Assembly (NCBI GenBank): GCA_963814095.1 | Contig: CAWFBT010000027.1 | Span: 248,001-312,000, forward strand | DNA: 64,000 nt | Source: JACVRW01 sp963814095 | Lineage (GTDB): Bacteria > Actinomycetota > Thermoleophilia > Solirubrobacterales > Thermoleophilaceae | Direction of reading: 5' to 3' | Part shown: positions 8,087 through 15,538 of the stretch, in pieces | Position numbering within the stretch: position 1 is the first letter of the stretch | Layout: the number at the start of each line of letters is the position of its first letter | Position numbers and translations under genes: made by a program | The notes under the pieces: generated by a model | Seen by the model: only the letters and a program-made list of their open reading frames with translations | Told to the model about the DNA's origin: nothing | Database searches by the model: none

Positions 8087-8442
8087 ATGGCTGAATCGGG
8101 TGGACCGCGTGACCGTGATGAGGCGTGTCCGGCGACAAGCCGCCCGCCGCAGCGAGCGGCTGCTAAGGGTCTAGCGAAACTCCTTCGTTTTGTCGCCCGA
8201 ATCGGAGTAAGCTTGTGGGACTGGCCCTGCGGCCATCAACCCCGGCCCCCAGAGAGCAAAGACAGCCGAAGCGCGAGCAACGCGCCGAAGCAACAGACTC
8301 AGAGGCGCACGGGATTCCTGCGGGGCCAGTCTTTCGTTTCAGGGTGGCCTACACCGCGAGCGGTATTGGCTTGCGCCCTGGCGAAACTCCGCGCTGGGCC
8401 GGCCAAGGGGCCGACGGCGCGACCGTAGCCGCTACCCGAGAC
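8087..8442. other. no convincing gene
   Basis: An open frame 8087-8428 begins directly after the zinc-finger gene stop, but its composition (Pro/Arg/Ser-rich, no domain) looks like high-GC noise. The near-repeat ct(a/g)gcgaaactcc occurs twice (about 8171 and 8379). Nothing else is supportable. Confidence 0.4.
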
Positions 8443-8856
8443 CTATTCCCGCAGCCCCACGGCTTCGAGGGCATCGCTCCGCGACCCGTAGAACATCATG
8501 CGGCGCACCAGTCCGTTGCGGAACTCGTAGACCCAGCCCATTCGCTCAGCCATATCGACGCCACTCTCCCTCGCCCGAAAGCTGATTCCGCCGCTGGCAA
8601 CCACCCGATCGTCTCCCACTGCGCGTGCCTCGTCGAGCCACGGGTCGAAACGTTCGAAGTTCTCCTGAATGTCGGCGATCCAGGCGCGCACGCCATCGTG
8701 CCCTCTGTAGGGCTCACCGCTGAAACCACCGAACCGCGAATACAGCTCGATATCGGGAGCGGAACTGCTGATCAAGAAGTCGAGCAAAACGTCATAGTCG
8801 CCGGCTCGCCATCGAGCGTACCCCTGGCGCACCAAGTCCAGGTTTTCCTGCGACAT
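8443..8856 (-). CDS. SnoaL-like / NTF2-superfamily protein (copy 2)
   Basis: A 137-residue paralogue of 7270-7668, starting MSQENLDLVRQGYARWRAGD, with YRGHDGV at about 49-55 and the ending ALEAVGLRE. The DNA at the 3' ends (cagcccNacggcttcgagggc) and the promoter block are also alike, pointing to duplication or recruitment of related cassettes. Function is unknown beyond fold. It lies in the island, minus strand, and is probably expressed from its own leaderless promoter. Confidence 0.8.
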   Translation of the reverse strand: MSQENLDLVRQGYARWRAGDYDVLLDFLISSSAPDIELYSRFGGFSGEPYRGHDGVRAWIADIQENFERFDPWLDEARAVGDDRVVASGGISFRARESGVDMAERMGWVYEFRNGLVRRMMFYGSRSDALEAVGLRE

Positions 8857-8865
8857 CGCCCGCCG

Positions 8866-8871
8866 AGTATC
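8866..8871 (-). promoter_or_regulatory. -10-like GATACT of SnoaL copy 2
   Basis: GATACT stands 9 nt before the ATG, same spacing and context as in copy 1. Confidence 0.5.
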
Positions 8872-9203
8872 CCGCGCCGGGGTAGGGCGTGACCGCCGCC
8901 CCGATCTACGCCGAGGCTCCAGGTATCAGTCTCTCGCCGCTACCGCTTCTCGTCCAACTCGATAGCGGGGTCCGTCGGCCCGGCGCTCTCGCTTCTGCCT
9001 CGTTGCGGAAGCGCGGAGCGATAGCTTCCAAGCGTGCGGAGGCGCATCGCTACTCCCGGCTCGATCCCCACCCCCTGACGCCCGAGGCCCAGGTCGGCCG
9101 CTGGGTTCGAATGGGCGCCTGCGGAGGTTGGCAAGCGCTCCCGCATGGCGGGGCGAGTCGAAGCCTGCCGGCAGTGCGACTTCTTCGCTCGTCCGCAGAT
9201 CGG
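8872..9203. other. gene-free stretch
   Basis: Only a 25-codon ORF (9145-9222, MAGRVEACRQCDFFARPQ start, one CxxC) is visible, overlapping the end of the DHFR-like gene; it could be a truncated zinc-ribbon start but is not supportable alone. A T-loop-like ggttcgaat at about 9103 lacks a matching stem. Confidence 0.35.
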
Positions 9204-9785
9204 TCAGCGGCGCACCCGATAGCGCACGTGGAGCACCCGGTTGCCTTGGATCACCTGGTCAGGATCCTCCAGCAGGTGCTGAGCGTCGACCGACCCGAAG
9301 TAGCGCTTGCCGGAGCCGAACACCACGGGCGCGACGTCCATCCTGACCTCGTCGACGAGCCCTGCGGCCAGCACCTGGCCGCCGGCGTCGCCGGCGGCGA
9401 CCTCGACCGTGCGGTCGCCCGCGAGCTCCTGTGCCTTGGCCATGGCCGCCTCGACGCCGTCGACGAAGTGGAACGGCGCCTCGGGGCGCCAGCCCTCGGG
9501 CGCCGGCCGGTGCGACACAACGACCGCGTGGTCGATCCCGCTCGGTGGCGTGCCGCCCCAGCCGTCCGTCAGGTCGAAGACGTGGCGGCCGAAGATCGTC
9601 ACTCCGATCTGGTCCCAGTAGGCCCGGGTGTAGTCGTAGGACGCCTGCGACACCGTCAACTGCCCGGTCTCGTCGAGCGGGACGTCACCGCTGGACAACC
9701 AGTCGAACAGCGGGCCGGGCTGGTCGTGTTCGTCCGCGATGAAGCCGTCCACCGACACCGTGCTGTACAGGACCACCTTGCCCAT
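9204..9785 (-). CDS. dihydrofolate reductase family protein (RibD C-terminal domain)
   Basis: A 193-residue protein of the RibD_C/DHFR-like fold. It starts MGKVVLYSTVSVDGFIAD, has the nucleotide-binding TIFGRHVFDLTDGW at about 63-76, EVAAGDAGGQVLAAGLVDEVRM at about 127-148 and a PVVFGSGKRYFG motif near the end. The family uses NAD(P)H; most stand-alone actinobacterial members have no defined substrate. A GGAGAG ribosome-binding site precedes the ATG. It lies downstream of an AraC-type regulator on the same strand (66-nt gap), probably one unit. Confidence 0.85.
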   Translation of the reverse strand: MGKVVLYSTVSVDGFIADEHDQPGPLFDWLSSGDVPLDETGQLTVSQASYDYTRAYWDQIGVTIFGRHVFDLTDGWGGTPPSGIDHAVVVSHRPAPEGWRPEAPFHFVDGVEAAMAKAQELAGDRTVEVAAGDAGGQVLAAGLVDEVRMDVAPVVFGSGKRYFGSVDAQHLLEDPDQVIQGNRVLHVRYRVRR

Positions 9786-9851
9786 GGGCTCTCTCCTCTG
9801 CTCGGGAAGTGCCCATGCTGGCGTCTCGGGAGTGGCAAGTCTTGTAAGGAA

Positions 9852-10691
9852 TCAATCGGCCGGCAGCGGCCAGCCGTCCAGCGCATGGCCGGGATGTTCG
9901 CGCAGGAACCGCCGCCGGACGTCGAGGTACCGAGTCGGCGTCAGCCCCGTGAACGTCCGGAACTCGTGGCCGAAGTGGGCCTGGTCGTAGTAGCCGGCGC
10001 GACCGGCGAGCTCGAGCCAGTCGACCGGTCCGGCGGGGTCGATCGCGAGCACGGTGGCGGTGAAGCGATAGGTGCGGGCGAACCGCTTTGGCGTGACGCC
10101 GATGACCTCCTTGAACCGCTGTGCCAGATGCGTGCTGCTGACGCCGGCCGCCACGCTCAGGTCGCCGATCGCCACTGCTCCCGTGGCCGCCGCGATGACG
10201 CTGCTCGTGTGGCGGACCAGCCCCAGGCCGGCGGTCTCGCAGACCAATCGCATCAGCTGGTCCTCGAGCAGCGTCAGCATCTCGTGCGGCCCGGCCGCCG
10301 TGGCCAGCCGGTCTCGCAACTCAGCAACGGTGGGGCGGCCCCAGACCTCCTCCACCGTCACCGGCCGGTCGCACAGCTCGGCGGCAGGCATCGGCACGAA
10401 CGGCGCCATCCCCCACGGCTTGAAGTGCACGCCGACTGACCGGGTCCCTGGCGGGTAGCCGAACTCCAAGGCGCAGGTTGGCGTGGTGACGACGCAGCCG
10501 TCGGCGTACTCGGCCGCCTCGATGTCGGTGCCGGCGCGGATGCGGAACGGCGCCCCGAGGTTCACGATGAGGAACGCCGCCGGCATCGGTGGCAGCGTCA
10601 GCCGGGGGTACGGCGGCGCGCCCTCCAGGTAGTAGAGGTCTTCGATCAGCCCGTCCAGCGGCGGTCGCGGCACTCTGGACACGTACTCCAC
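9852..10691 (-). CDS. AraC-family transcriptional regulator
   Basis: A 279-residue regulator. The N-terminal half (about 1-150) is a cupin-like sensor region. The C-terminal half holds the two AraC helix-turn-helices: first around LSVAAGVSSTHLAQRFKEVI (about 178-197), second around ELAGRAGYYDQAHFGHEFRT (about 226-245), with the signature GLTPTRYL. It starts at GTG. It lies upstream of the DHFR-like gene on the same strand and may control it. The effector is unknown. Confidence 0.85.
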   Translation of the reverse strand: MEYVSRVPRPPLDGLIEDLYYLEGAPPYPRLTLPPMPAAFLIVNLGAPFRIRAGTDIEAAEYADGCVVTTPTCALEFGYPPGTRSVGVHFKPWGMAPFVPMPAAELCDRPVTVEEVWGRPTVAELRDRLATAAGPHEMLTLLEDQLMRLVCETAGLGLVRHTSSVIAAATGAVAIGDLSVAAGVSSTHLAQRFKEVIGVTPKRFARTYRFTATVLAIDPAGPVDWLELAGRAGYYDQAHFGHEFRTFTGLTPTRYLDVRRRFLREHPGHALDGWPLPAD

Positions 10692-11129
10692 GCGTCACAG
10701 CATCGCCGACGTAAGGGCGGACGGGCCGCCAGGTCGTTACGCCGTCAGTCCTCGGAACTGCGGCGGGCGCTTCTCGGCCGCGCAGCCGGCGCGCGCAGCC
10801 GTGCGCTCCCGTCGTCCGCATTTGGGATGAGGTGGGCGACCCGAGAAGCCGAGCCGCACTCGAGACGCCTGCTCCTCGTCCTGAGCGACTGTCTGCAGGG
10901 AGCATTTCGGTACGCCCGCATCCGGTCGGAGAGCGGTCGCGGTATCCCGTTTGGAGATACCTCAGCGGGATGGGCACACCGCGCAGCGGTCGGTCCGATC
11001 GGACGGCTGCTGGTCATCGCGGTAGCACGAGCCGTCGATGACAGCATGACCGCTTGATGGCCGATGGAGGCGTGCGGCGAGTCGGCCTCCGCTTCTCGCG
11101 CCAAGCGCCAACTGACCGCGACGAGCGGC
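10692..11129. other. gene-free stretch in island
   Basis: Short overlapping frames on both strands are Arg/Ser/Pro-rich and share no recognisable domain. No credible gene, and no clear hairpin terminator was seen. Confidence 0.4.
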
Positions 11130-11385
11130 TCATGGCCCGCTGAGCGAGGACGTCGCGATGACCGGGGAGATCACCCTCACGGGCCCGGTGCTGCCGATCG
11201 GCGGCGTGAAGGAGAAGGTGCTCGCCGCCCACCGCGCCGGCATCGGCACGGTGGTCCTCCCGAAGCTCAACGGGACGGGCTCGGCGAGCTTTCGGACGAG
11301 CTGCGCGACGGAGATGCGGATCGAGTTCGCCGATCGGATCGAGCAGGTGCTGGACGTCCTGGAGCCGGTGGCCCAGCCCGTCTGA
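11130..11385 (+). pseudogene. Lon protease C-terminal fragment with compensating frameshifts
   Basis: Homology to the Lon proteolytic domain starts upstream of the ATG at 11158 (PLSEDVA, then MTGEITLTGPVLPIGG) and includes the catalytic Lys in GGVKEKVLAAHRAGI. The Ser of the Ser-Lys dyad and the AAA module are absent. After VVLPKLN the expected acidic stretch (GLGELSDELRD) is found in another frame, and the original frame resumes at EMRIEFADRIEQVLDVL. So two compensating shifts lie within about 60 bp. This is a relic that cannot make active Lon. Confidence 0.75.
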
Positions 11386-11396
11386 GGTCGGTCGGG

Positions 11397-11402
11397 TAGA
11401 GT
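11397..11402 (+). promoter_or_regulatory. -10-like TAGAGT of the fibronectin-like ORF
   Basis: TAGAGT lies 6 nt before the GTG at 11409, matching the leaderless layout seen at many genes in this window. Confidence 0.45.
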
Positions 11403-11408
11403 CGGGCC

Positions 11409-11801
11409 GTGCCGCCCTCGCCGTCCGCCTACCTCGACCGGCTCCGGCGCCTGCTGTGCTGCCGGCCACCTTCGCAGGTCACCGGCGTCGAGGCTCAGAC
11501 CGGCGGCGGCAGCGGGGAGGTCTTCGTCGCCTGGGCCCACAACCCGCCGTCGGAGCACATCGTCTTCTACCGGGTCTACCGCCGCGTCGGCACCGGGGTC
11601 TGGCGCCACCTAGCCGCCGTCACCGAGCAGGCGACCGACGTCAACTTCCCGGGCAAGGTCGCGATGCTCGACTTCGAGGGCAACTTCCCGGGCGGCAGCG
11701 ACTTCGGCCCCAACGGCGAGCGCACCTACGTCGTCACGGCCATCAGCCGCGCCGGCCTCGAGGGGCCGTTGTCCGGCCCGGTGGTGGGGACCCCGCCCTA
11801 G
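11409..11801 (+). CDS. fibronectin type III-like single-domain protein
   Basis: A 130-residue protein. After a short basic start with C-C (about 17-18), the rest resembles one FN3 beta-sandwich: VTGVEAQTGGGSGEVFVAWA (about 24-43), VFYRVYRRVG, then RTYVVTAISRAGLEGPLSGPV near the end. There is no clear signal peptide. FN3 domains are usually carbohydrate- or protein-binding modules, so this may be a detached module. It starts at GTG 23 nt after the Lon fragment. Confidence 0.6.
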   Translation: MPPSPSAYLDRLRRLLCCRPPSQVTGVEAQTGGGSGEVFVAWAHNPPSEHIVFYRVYRRVGTGVWRHLAAVTEQATDVNFPGKVAMLDFEGNFPGGSDFGPNGERTYVVTAISRAGLEGPLSGPVVGTPP

Positions 11802-11835
11802 CCGCGCGGGCGAGCCGCAGAGCCCGCGATCGGTC

Positions 11836-11949
11836 ATGTTCCAGAAGCACTTCAGCTCCGCTCACGTCATCGCCATCGTCGCGCTGTTCGTTTCGCTGGG
11901 CAGTGCCTTGAGCGCTAGCCGCCCGGCGCCCCACTGCGGCACCGCCTAG
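11836..11949 (+). pseudogene. stub of a membrane-anchor protein N-terminus
   Basis: A 37-codon ORF whose first 28 residues (MFQKHFSSAHVIAIVALFVS, then LGSALSA) resemble an N-terminal anchor found on many Thermoleophilia surface proteins, but the frame stops soon after. The expected repetitive extracellular part is missing. It is probably a truncated gene in the decayed island, though a genuine tiny membrane peptide cannot be excluded. Confidence 0.45.
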
Positions 11950-12426
11950 GTCTGAGACCGCGGGATGAAGCGGCGCGTCGTCGCCCGAGGCGGCTCAATC
12001 ACAAGAACGCTCCTCTGATCAGAAACCTCAGGGCTCCCGGCTTGTGCGCCGAGTGGCGGGGACACAAGATTCCCCCTTGCGCGACATGCGGGAGGGACGA
12101 GCGCTCCGGGAGAAACGCCTGCCCTTCGTCCATTGCGATAGTCGCGAGGTGTAGCCCGCGCCGCCGTGAAGTGCTGCTTCCGTCGAGAAGCAGCACTGCT
12201 GATCCTCGCGCTCGCTCATCGTCCAAAGCAGTAGTCGACTCGTCGCCAGGCTCTGTGCTTGACAAGCCTTCAAAGCCGGAGATACTGAACATTTGGGCGC
12301 TCGGCCGTGCCGTCGCCAAGCAAGGAGCGAACGCCAGGCCAGGCTGCTGCGCGACACCGCAGCTTCACCCTTGGCGGTCTGCGGGGTTCCGCCGAAGGGC
12401 GTGGCTGTCGACCGAAGGAGGATGCG
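11950..12426. other. gene-free stretch with a strong hairpin
   Basis: The frames here are Ser/Arg-rich without domains. The only distinct feature is a perfect 11-bp inverted repeat at 12170-12197. The GC content looks lower than in the flanks. Confidence 0.4.
12170..12197. terminator. 11-bp perfect hairpin
   Basis: agtgctgcttc (12170-12180) and gaagcagcact (12187-12197) are perfect inverse complements around a 6-nt loop. There is no T-tract. It could be a terminator, or a recombination or protein-binding site. Confidence 0.4.
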
Positions 12427-13146
12427 ATGAGGCATCTTCGTTGGGCCATTCTGGCCGTCGTAGCTGTGGCGCTGTGCGCAGCGCCCGTCGCCGCCGCCCA
12501 TGACCACAAGGACCGTGGTGCGGTGGTTGCGCCCGCCCACAAGGTCGCCGGCCTGACCGGCGGCGAGCTTCTGGGCGAAGCGTGGGTGCAGCTGCTATCG
12601 CACCCCGCCAACACCTTCGCCGGAAGCTGCACCCCTGTGGTGCGCAAGGTGGTGTCGCCCGAACCTGACGCCGACGGCAACTCGAGTTGCACCATCAAGC
12701 AGGGCACGTCGCTGTTCATCCCTGTCGGTAGCGACTGCAGCAACGTCGAGCCCGACCCGTTCTTCGGCGCCGACGAGGCAGCGCAGCGCGAGTGCGCCAT
12801 CGCCGCTGACGAGTTCTTCGTGGCTATCAGCATCGCGGTGGACGGTGGTGAACCCGTTGACATCCGTAACCCTCGGTTTGAACTGATCTCGCCGCAGCGG
12901 TCGGTCGAGTTGCCCGAGGACAACTACCTAGGCGTTCCAGCGGGACCTGCGACCTTCGTCGCGCACGGCTGGGCCGGGCTGGTGAAGAACCTGCGCCCCG
13001 GTGAGCACACCATCACCGTGGTGGTTGCCGACTCCGAAGGCGGGACCTTTACCGGCACGATCTCCGTTGAAGTCGTTCGACGCGGTCACCGCCACGGACA
13101 CGACGGGCACCACGGACACGAGGGGCACCACGGAGACGACGACTAG
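12427..13146 (+). CDS. secreted protein with His-rich C-terminal tail
   Basis: A 239-residue protein. The start chosen is the ATG with GAAGGAGG 5-6 nt upstream, and it opens a clear signal peptide (MRHLRWAILAVVAVALCAAPVAAA). The mature part has four Cys (SCTPV, SCTIK, DCSN, ECAI), suggesting disulphides in an extracytoplasmic beta-rich domain, and no recognised family. The last 22 residues are a His/Gly/Asp run with nine His (RRGHRHGHDGHHGHEGHH, then GDDD), a plausible metal-binding tail. It is the best-preserved gene at the right end of the island. Confidence 0.75.
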   Translation: MRHLRWAILAVVAVALCAAPVAAAHDHKDRGAVVAPAHKVAGLTGGELLGEAWVQLLSHPANTFAGSCTPVVRKVVSPEPDADGNSSCTIKQGTSLFIPVGSDCSNVEPDPFFGADEAAQRECAIAADEFFVAISIAVDGGEPVDIRNPRFELISPQRSVELPEDNYLGVPAGPATFVAHGWAGLVKNLRPGEHTITVVVADSEGGTFTGTISVEVVRRGHRHGHDGHHGHEGHHGDDD

Positions 13147-13169
13147 AGAACCCGCGTAGGCAGACCCGC

Positions 13170-13198
13170 GGAGGCCCGCCCAGCAGGGTGGGGCCTCC
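13170..13198 (+). terminator. hairpin downstream of the His-tail gene
   Basis: GGAGGCCC (13170-13177) pairs with GGGCCTCC (13191-13198) across a 13-nt loop, 24 nt after the stop. No T-run follows. A terminator role is inferred from position. Confidence 0.4.
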
Positions 13199-13493
13199 TC
13201 GGGGTCCGCGGCCCCGCAACCGCGACGACTCGCTTCTGCTTTCCATGCAACGCGCTAGCTGAGCCGCTTCCCGTGGAATCGCGATTCGACGCCGCGATCA
13301 GGACGCAAGCGGGCGGGCGGGGAGCGCGAGCGCGAGCAGCGGCGTCTGGTGGCCTAAGATGCTCACGCTTTGCTAACGAACGTGCCACAACGGGGCGTCA
13401 CGGACCGGCACCGCGCTCGCTCGTGCACACCCGAAACCCCTGCAAATCGCGAACTGCAGCGTGCTGGCCGATACGGGCCGTCACGGCGCGTAG
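13199..13493. other. right end of island, no gene
   Basis: No supportable ORF. It contains tttgctaacga (13369-13379), an 11-mer also present just inside the left end (6961-6971), and leads into the right 18-bp repeat. Confidence 0.4.
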
Positions 13494-13511
13494 AGAAGGT
13501 CGGCTTCTAGC
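13494..13511 (+). repeat. right 18-bp direct repeat (candidate attR core)
   Basis: Perfect copy of 6911-6928. It lies 20 bp before the ATG of the PAP2 gene. Confidence 0.75.
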
Positions 13512-13531
13512 CGGCCCGTCCGCCGGCGCGC

Positions 13532-14038
13532 ATGCGGAATCTCGGCGCGGACCTGCGCGCGCTCGACCAGCGTGTTCTGCGCGTGCTGCGCACGCGCGGC
13601 CACTCGCCGTCCGCCGAGGCGGCGGTGATCGCGCTCGCGCGCGCCGGCGAGCACGGCATGGTCTGGCACGGCCTGGCCGTTGCCGGGCTGGCGCTCGACC
13701 CACGACGGCGCCACGTCTACCTGCGGGGCACCGCCATCGTCGCTGCGACGCTCGTAACGAACACGGCCGTCAAGGGGGTCGTGCGTCGCGCCCGCCCGGC
13801 GCTCGAGGACCTGCCGGCGCTTGCGCCGGTGATCTCCGGGCGCTCCTACCCGTCGGCCCACGCCTCGACCTCGTTCGCGGGCGCCCGGGCGCTGTCGCAC
13901 GCGCTGCCCGCGGGGCCGCTCTACGGTCTCGCGGTGGCAATGGCGCTGTCCCGCCCCTACCTCGGCGTGCACTACCCGACGGACGTCGTCGCCGGCGCTC
14001 TGCTCGGCGAGGCCCTGGGGAGGCTGCTCACGCCGTGA
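13532..14038 (+). CDS. PAP2-superfamily phosphatase
   Basis: A 168-residue membrane-associated phosphatase with all three PAP2 motifs: K81-x6-R88-P89 in KGVVRRARP, the second motif as SYPSAHAS (105-112; PSAH instead of the usual PSGH) and SRPYLGVHYPTD (140-151) with the catalytic His and Asp. Hydrophobic segments surround them. The family dephosphorylates lipid phosphates such as phosphatidic acid or undecaprenyl pyrophosphate. The stop overlaps the ychF GTG. No ribosome-binding site is visible; the gene probably once followed the small gene now cut off by the island. Confidence 0.85.
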   Translation: MRNLGADLRALDQRVLRVLRTRGHSPSAEAAVIALARAGEHGMVWHGLAVAGLALDPRRRHVYLRGTAIVAATLVTNTAVKGVVRRARPALEDLPALAPVISGRSYPSAHASTSFAGARALSHALPAGPLYGLAVAMALSRPYLGVHYPTDVVAGALLGEALGRLLTP

Positions 14039-15119
14039 AGGTCGGAATCGTCGGGCTACCGAACGCCGGCAAGTCCTCGCTCTTCAACGCGCTCACGCGC
14101 GCCGGGGCGCAGGCGGCCAACTACCCCTTCACGACGGTCGAGCCGAACGTCGCGATCGTGGGCGTCCCGGACGAGCGCCTCGACAAGGTGGCCGAGACGG
14201 TCGGTGCGCGACCCGTCGTGCACGAGACGATCGAGTTCCACGACATCGCCGGGCTCGTGCGCGGCGCTCACCAGGGCGAGGGCCTCGGCAACAAGTTCCT
14301 GGCGAACATCCGGGAGACGGACGCGATCCTGCACGTGGTGCGCGTGCACGACGACCCGAGTGTCGTCCACCCCGAGGGGCACGTCGACCCGCTAATGGAC
14401 GTCGAGACGATCGAGACGGAGTTGCTGTTCGCCGACCTCGAGCAGGCCGAGCGCCGCCTCGATCGGGTCTCGAAGCAGGCCAAGTCGCTCGACAAGCTGG
14501 CGGTGGCCGAGGAGCGCTGGCTGCGCCAGGTGGTCGAGGCGCTGCAGGCCGGCCGGGCCGTCCGCACCGTGCCTCAGCCCGATGACGCCCCCGGCGCCGC
14601 GGTCCGCCTGGCGGCGCTCACGTCGAAGCCGGTGCTCTACGTCGCGAACGTGGGCGAGGGCGAGCCGCTCGAGCCGCCGCGCCGCCCTCGTCGAGCACGC
14701 GGCGGGGCGCGACGCGCGCGCGGCCGCGGTGAGCGCGCGACTCGACTCGGAGCTGTCCGAGCTCGACGACGAGGAGGCCGAGGCAATGCGCGCCGAGCTC
14801 GGCGTCGCGGAGTCCGGTCTCGAGACCGTGGTGCGCGAGGCGTTCGCGCTCCTCGACCTGATCCAGTTCTTCACGGCCGGTCAGGACAAGGAGGCGCGCG
14901 CCCGGGCCATCCCGCGCGGCATCCGCGCCCGCCAGGCCGCGGGCGCGCGTCCACACGGACATGGCGAAGGGCTTCGTGGCGGCCGAGGTCACACCCTGGG
15001 ACGCGCTCGTCGAGGCCGGGGGCTACAGCACGGCACGCGAGCGCGCCCTGCAGCGCGTCGAGGGCCGCGACTACGTGATGCAGGACGGCGACGTCGTGAC
15101 CTTCCGCTTCACGCCCTGA
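14035..15119 (+). CDS. ychF: redox-regulated ATPase YchF (two frameshifts)
   Basis: An Obg-family P-loop NTPase. It has G1 GLPNAGKSS (about 7-15), switch regions, G3 DIAGLVRGAHQGEGLGNKFL, then VLYVANV in the NxxE region. The frame shifts +1 at about 14678-14684 (continuing ALVEHAAGRDARAAAVSARL) and again at about 14941-14948 (continuing VHTDMAKGFVAAEV), restoring the TGS-domain end YVMQDGDVVTFRFTP. Corrected length is 360 residues, matching the family, so sequence error is likelier than gene death. YchF binds ribosomes and prefers ATP. The GTG start overlaps the PAP2 stop. Confidence 0.88.
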
Positions 15120-15172
15120 GCGCTACCTTACGGCGGGCCACCACCGTCGGAGCCTGGAGGATCTCGCTCGTC

Positions 15173-15538
15173 ATGTCTCGCATCGCCCGTCGTAGCGCCC
15201 CGCTCGCCGTACTGGCCGCCTGCGCCGCGCTCGCACCCCCCGCCCTCGCCGACGCGCCCGCCACGGCGTCGAAGACCTGCTCGGTCGGCAACAGCCGCTC
15301 GTACGGCACGACCTACGTGCTGAGCATCAAGGCCAGCGGCACGTCCTGCCGCGGCGCCCGCAGCCTGATCCGCTCGTTCCACGGCTGCCGTCCGGGCAAG
15401 TCCGGCAAGTGCAGCCGTGTCTCCGGCTACAGCTGCAGCGAGTCGCGCTTCAACAAGTCGAGCCAGTCCTACGACTCACGCGTGACGTGCACCAAGGGCG
15501 GCAAGACGGTCAAGCACACGTACACGCAGTTCACCTAG
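15173..15538 (+). CDS. small secreted protein with six cysteines
   Basis: A 121-residue protein. The ATG chosen opens a standard signal peptide (MSRIARRSAPLAVLAACAAL, cleavage near ALADAPA). The mature part is basic and Ser/Gly-rich with six Cys, which could form three disulphides. No named family recognised; it resembles small extracytoplasmic proteins common in this lineage. It lies 53 nt after ychF and overlaps the convergent cupin gene by 8 nt. Confidence 0.65.
   Translation: MSRIARRSAPLAVLAACAALAPPALADAPATASKTCSVGNSRSYGTTYVLSIKASGTSCRGARSLIRSFHGCRPGKSGKCSRVSGYSCSESRFNKSSQSYDSRVTCTKGGKTVKHTYTQFT

Larger units (their letters stand above)
6911..13511. mobile_element. decayed integrative island bounded by 18-bp direct repeats
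   Basis: The 18-mer agaaggtcggcttctagc occurs perfectly at 6911-6928 and 13494-13511. The left copy is the 3' end of a coding gene, a common target for tyrosine recombinases. A recombinase C-terminal remnant sits just inside the left copy (6993-7187). The interior is gene-poor, mixed in orientation and contains truncated genes (Lon 3' end, anchor stub), unlike the dense flanks. Removing one repeat and the interior would join the small gene to the PAP2 gene with a 21-nt gap. No transposase is present. Element type inferred. Confidence 0.7.

Noticed and set aside
8087..8428. A 113-residue ORF directly after the zinc-finger gene
   Set aside because: Pro/Arg/Ser/Ala composition with no domain, no ribosome-binding site. 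Indistinguishable from chance.
9060..9125. A tRNA gene suggested by ggttcgaat
   Set aside because: The flanking bases cannot form a T-arm stem and no acceptor or anticodon arm is visible.
8889..10439. A 516-residue plus-strand ORF in the island
   Set aside because: Antisense to the DHFR-like and AraC genes, both of which have clear motifs.
12042..12503. A 153-residue ORF upstream of the His-tail gene
   Set aside because: It overlaps the well-supported start of the secreted gene in another frame and is rich in Ser/Arg with no pattern.
6911..13511. The island as a defence or toxin-antitoxin system
   Set aside because: No nuclease, methylase, toxin or antitoxin fold can be recognised among its genes; the cargo looks unrelated and decayed.
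14035..15119. Programmed +1 frameshifting in ychF
   Set aside because: YchF is not known to be recoded, two shifts would be needed, and unrelated genes in the window show the same kind of extra base.
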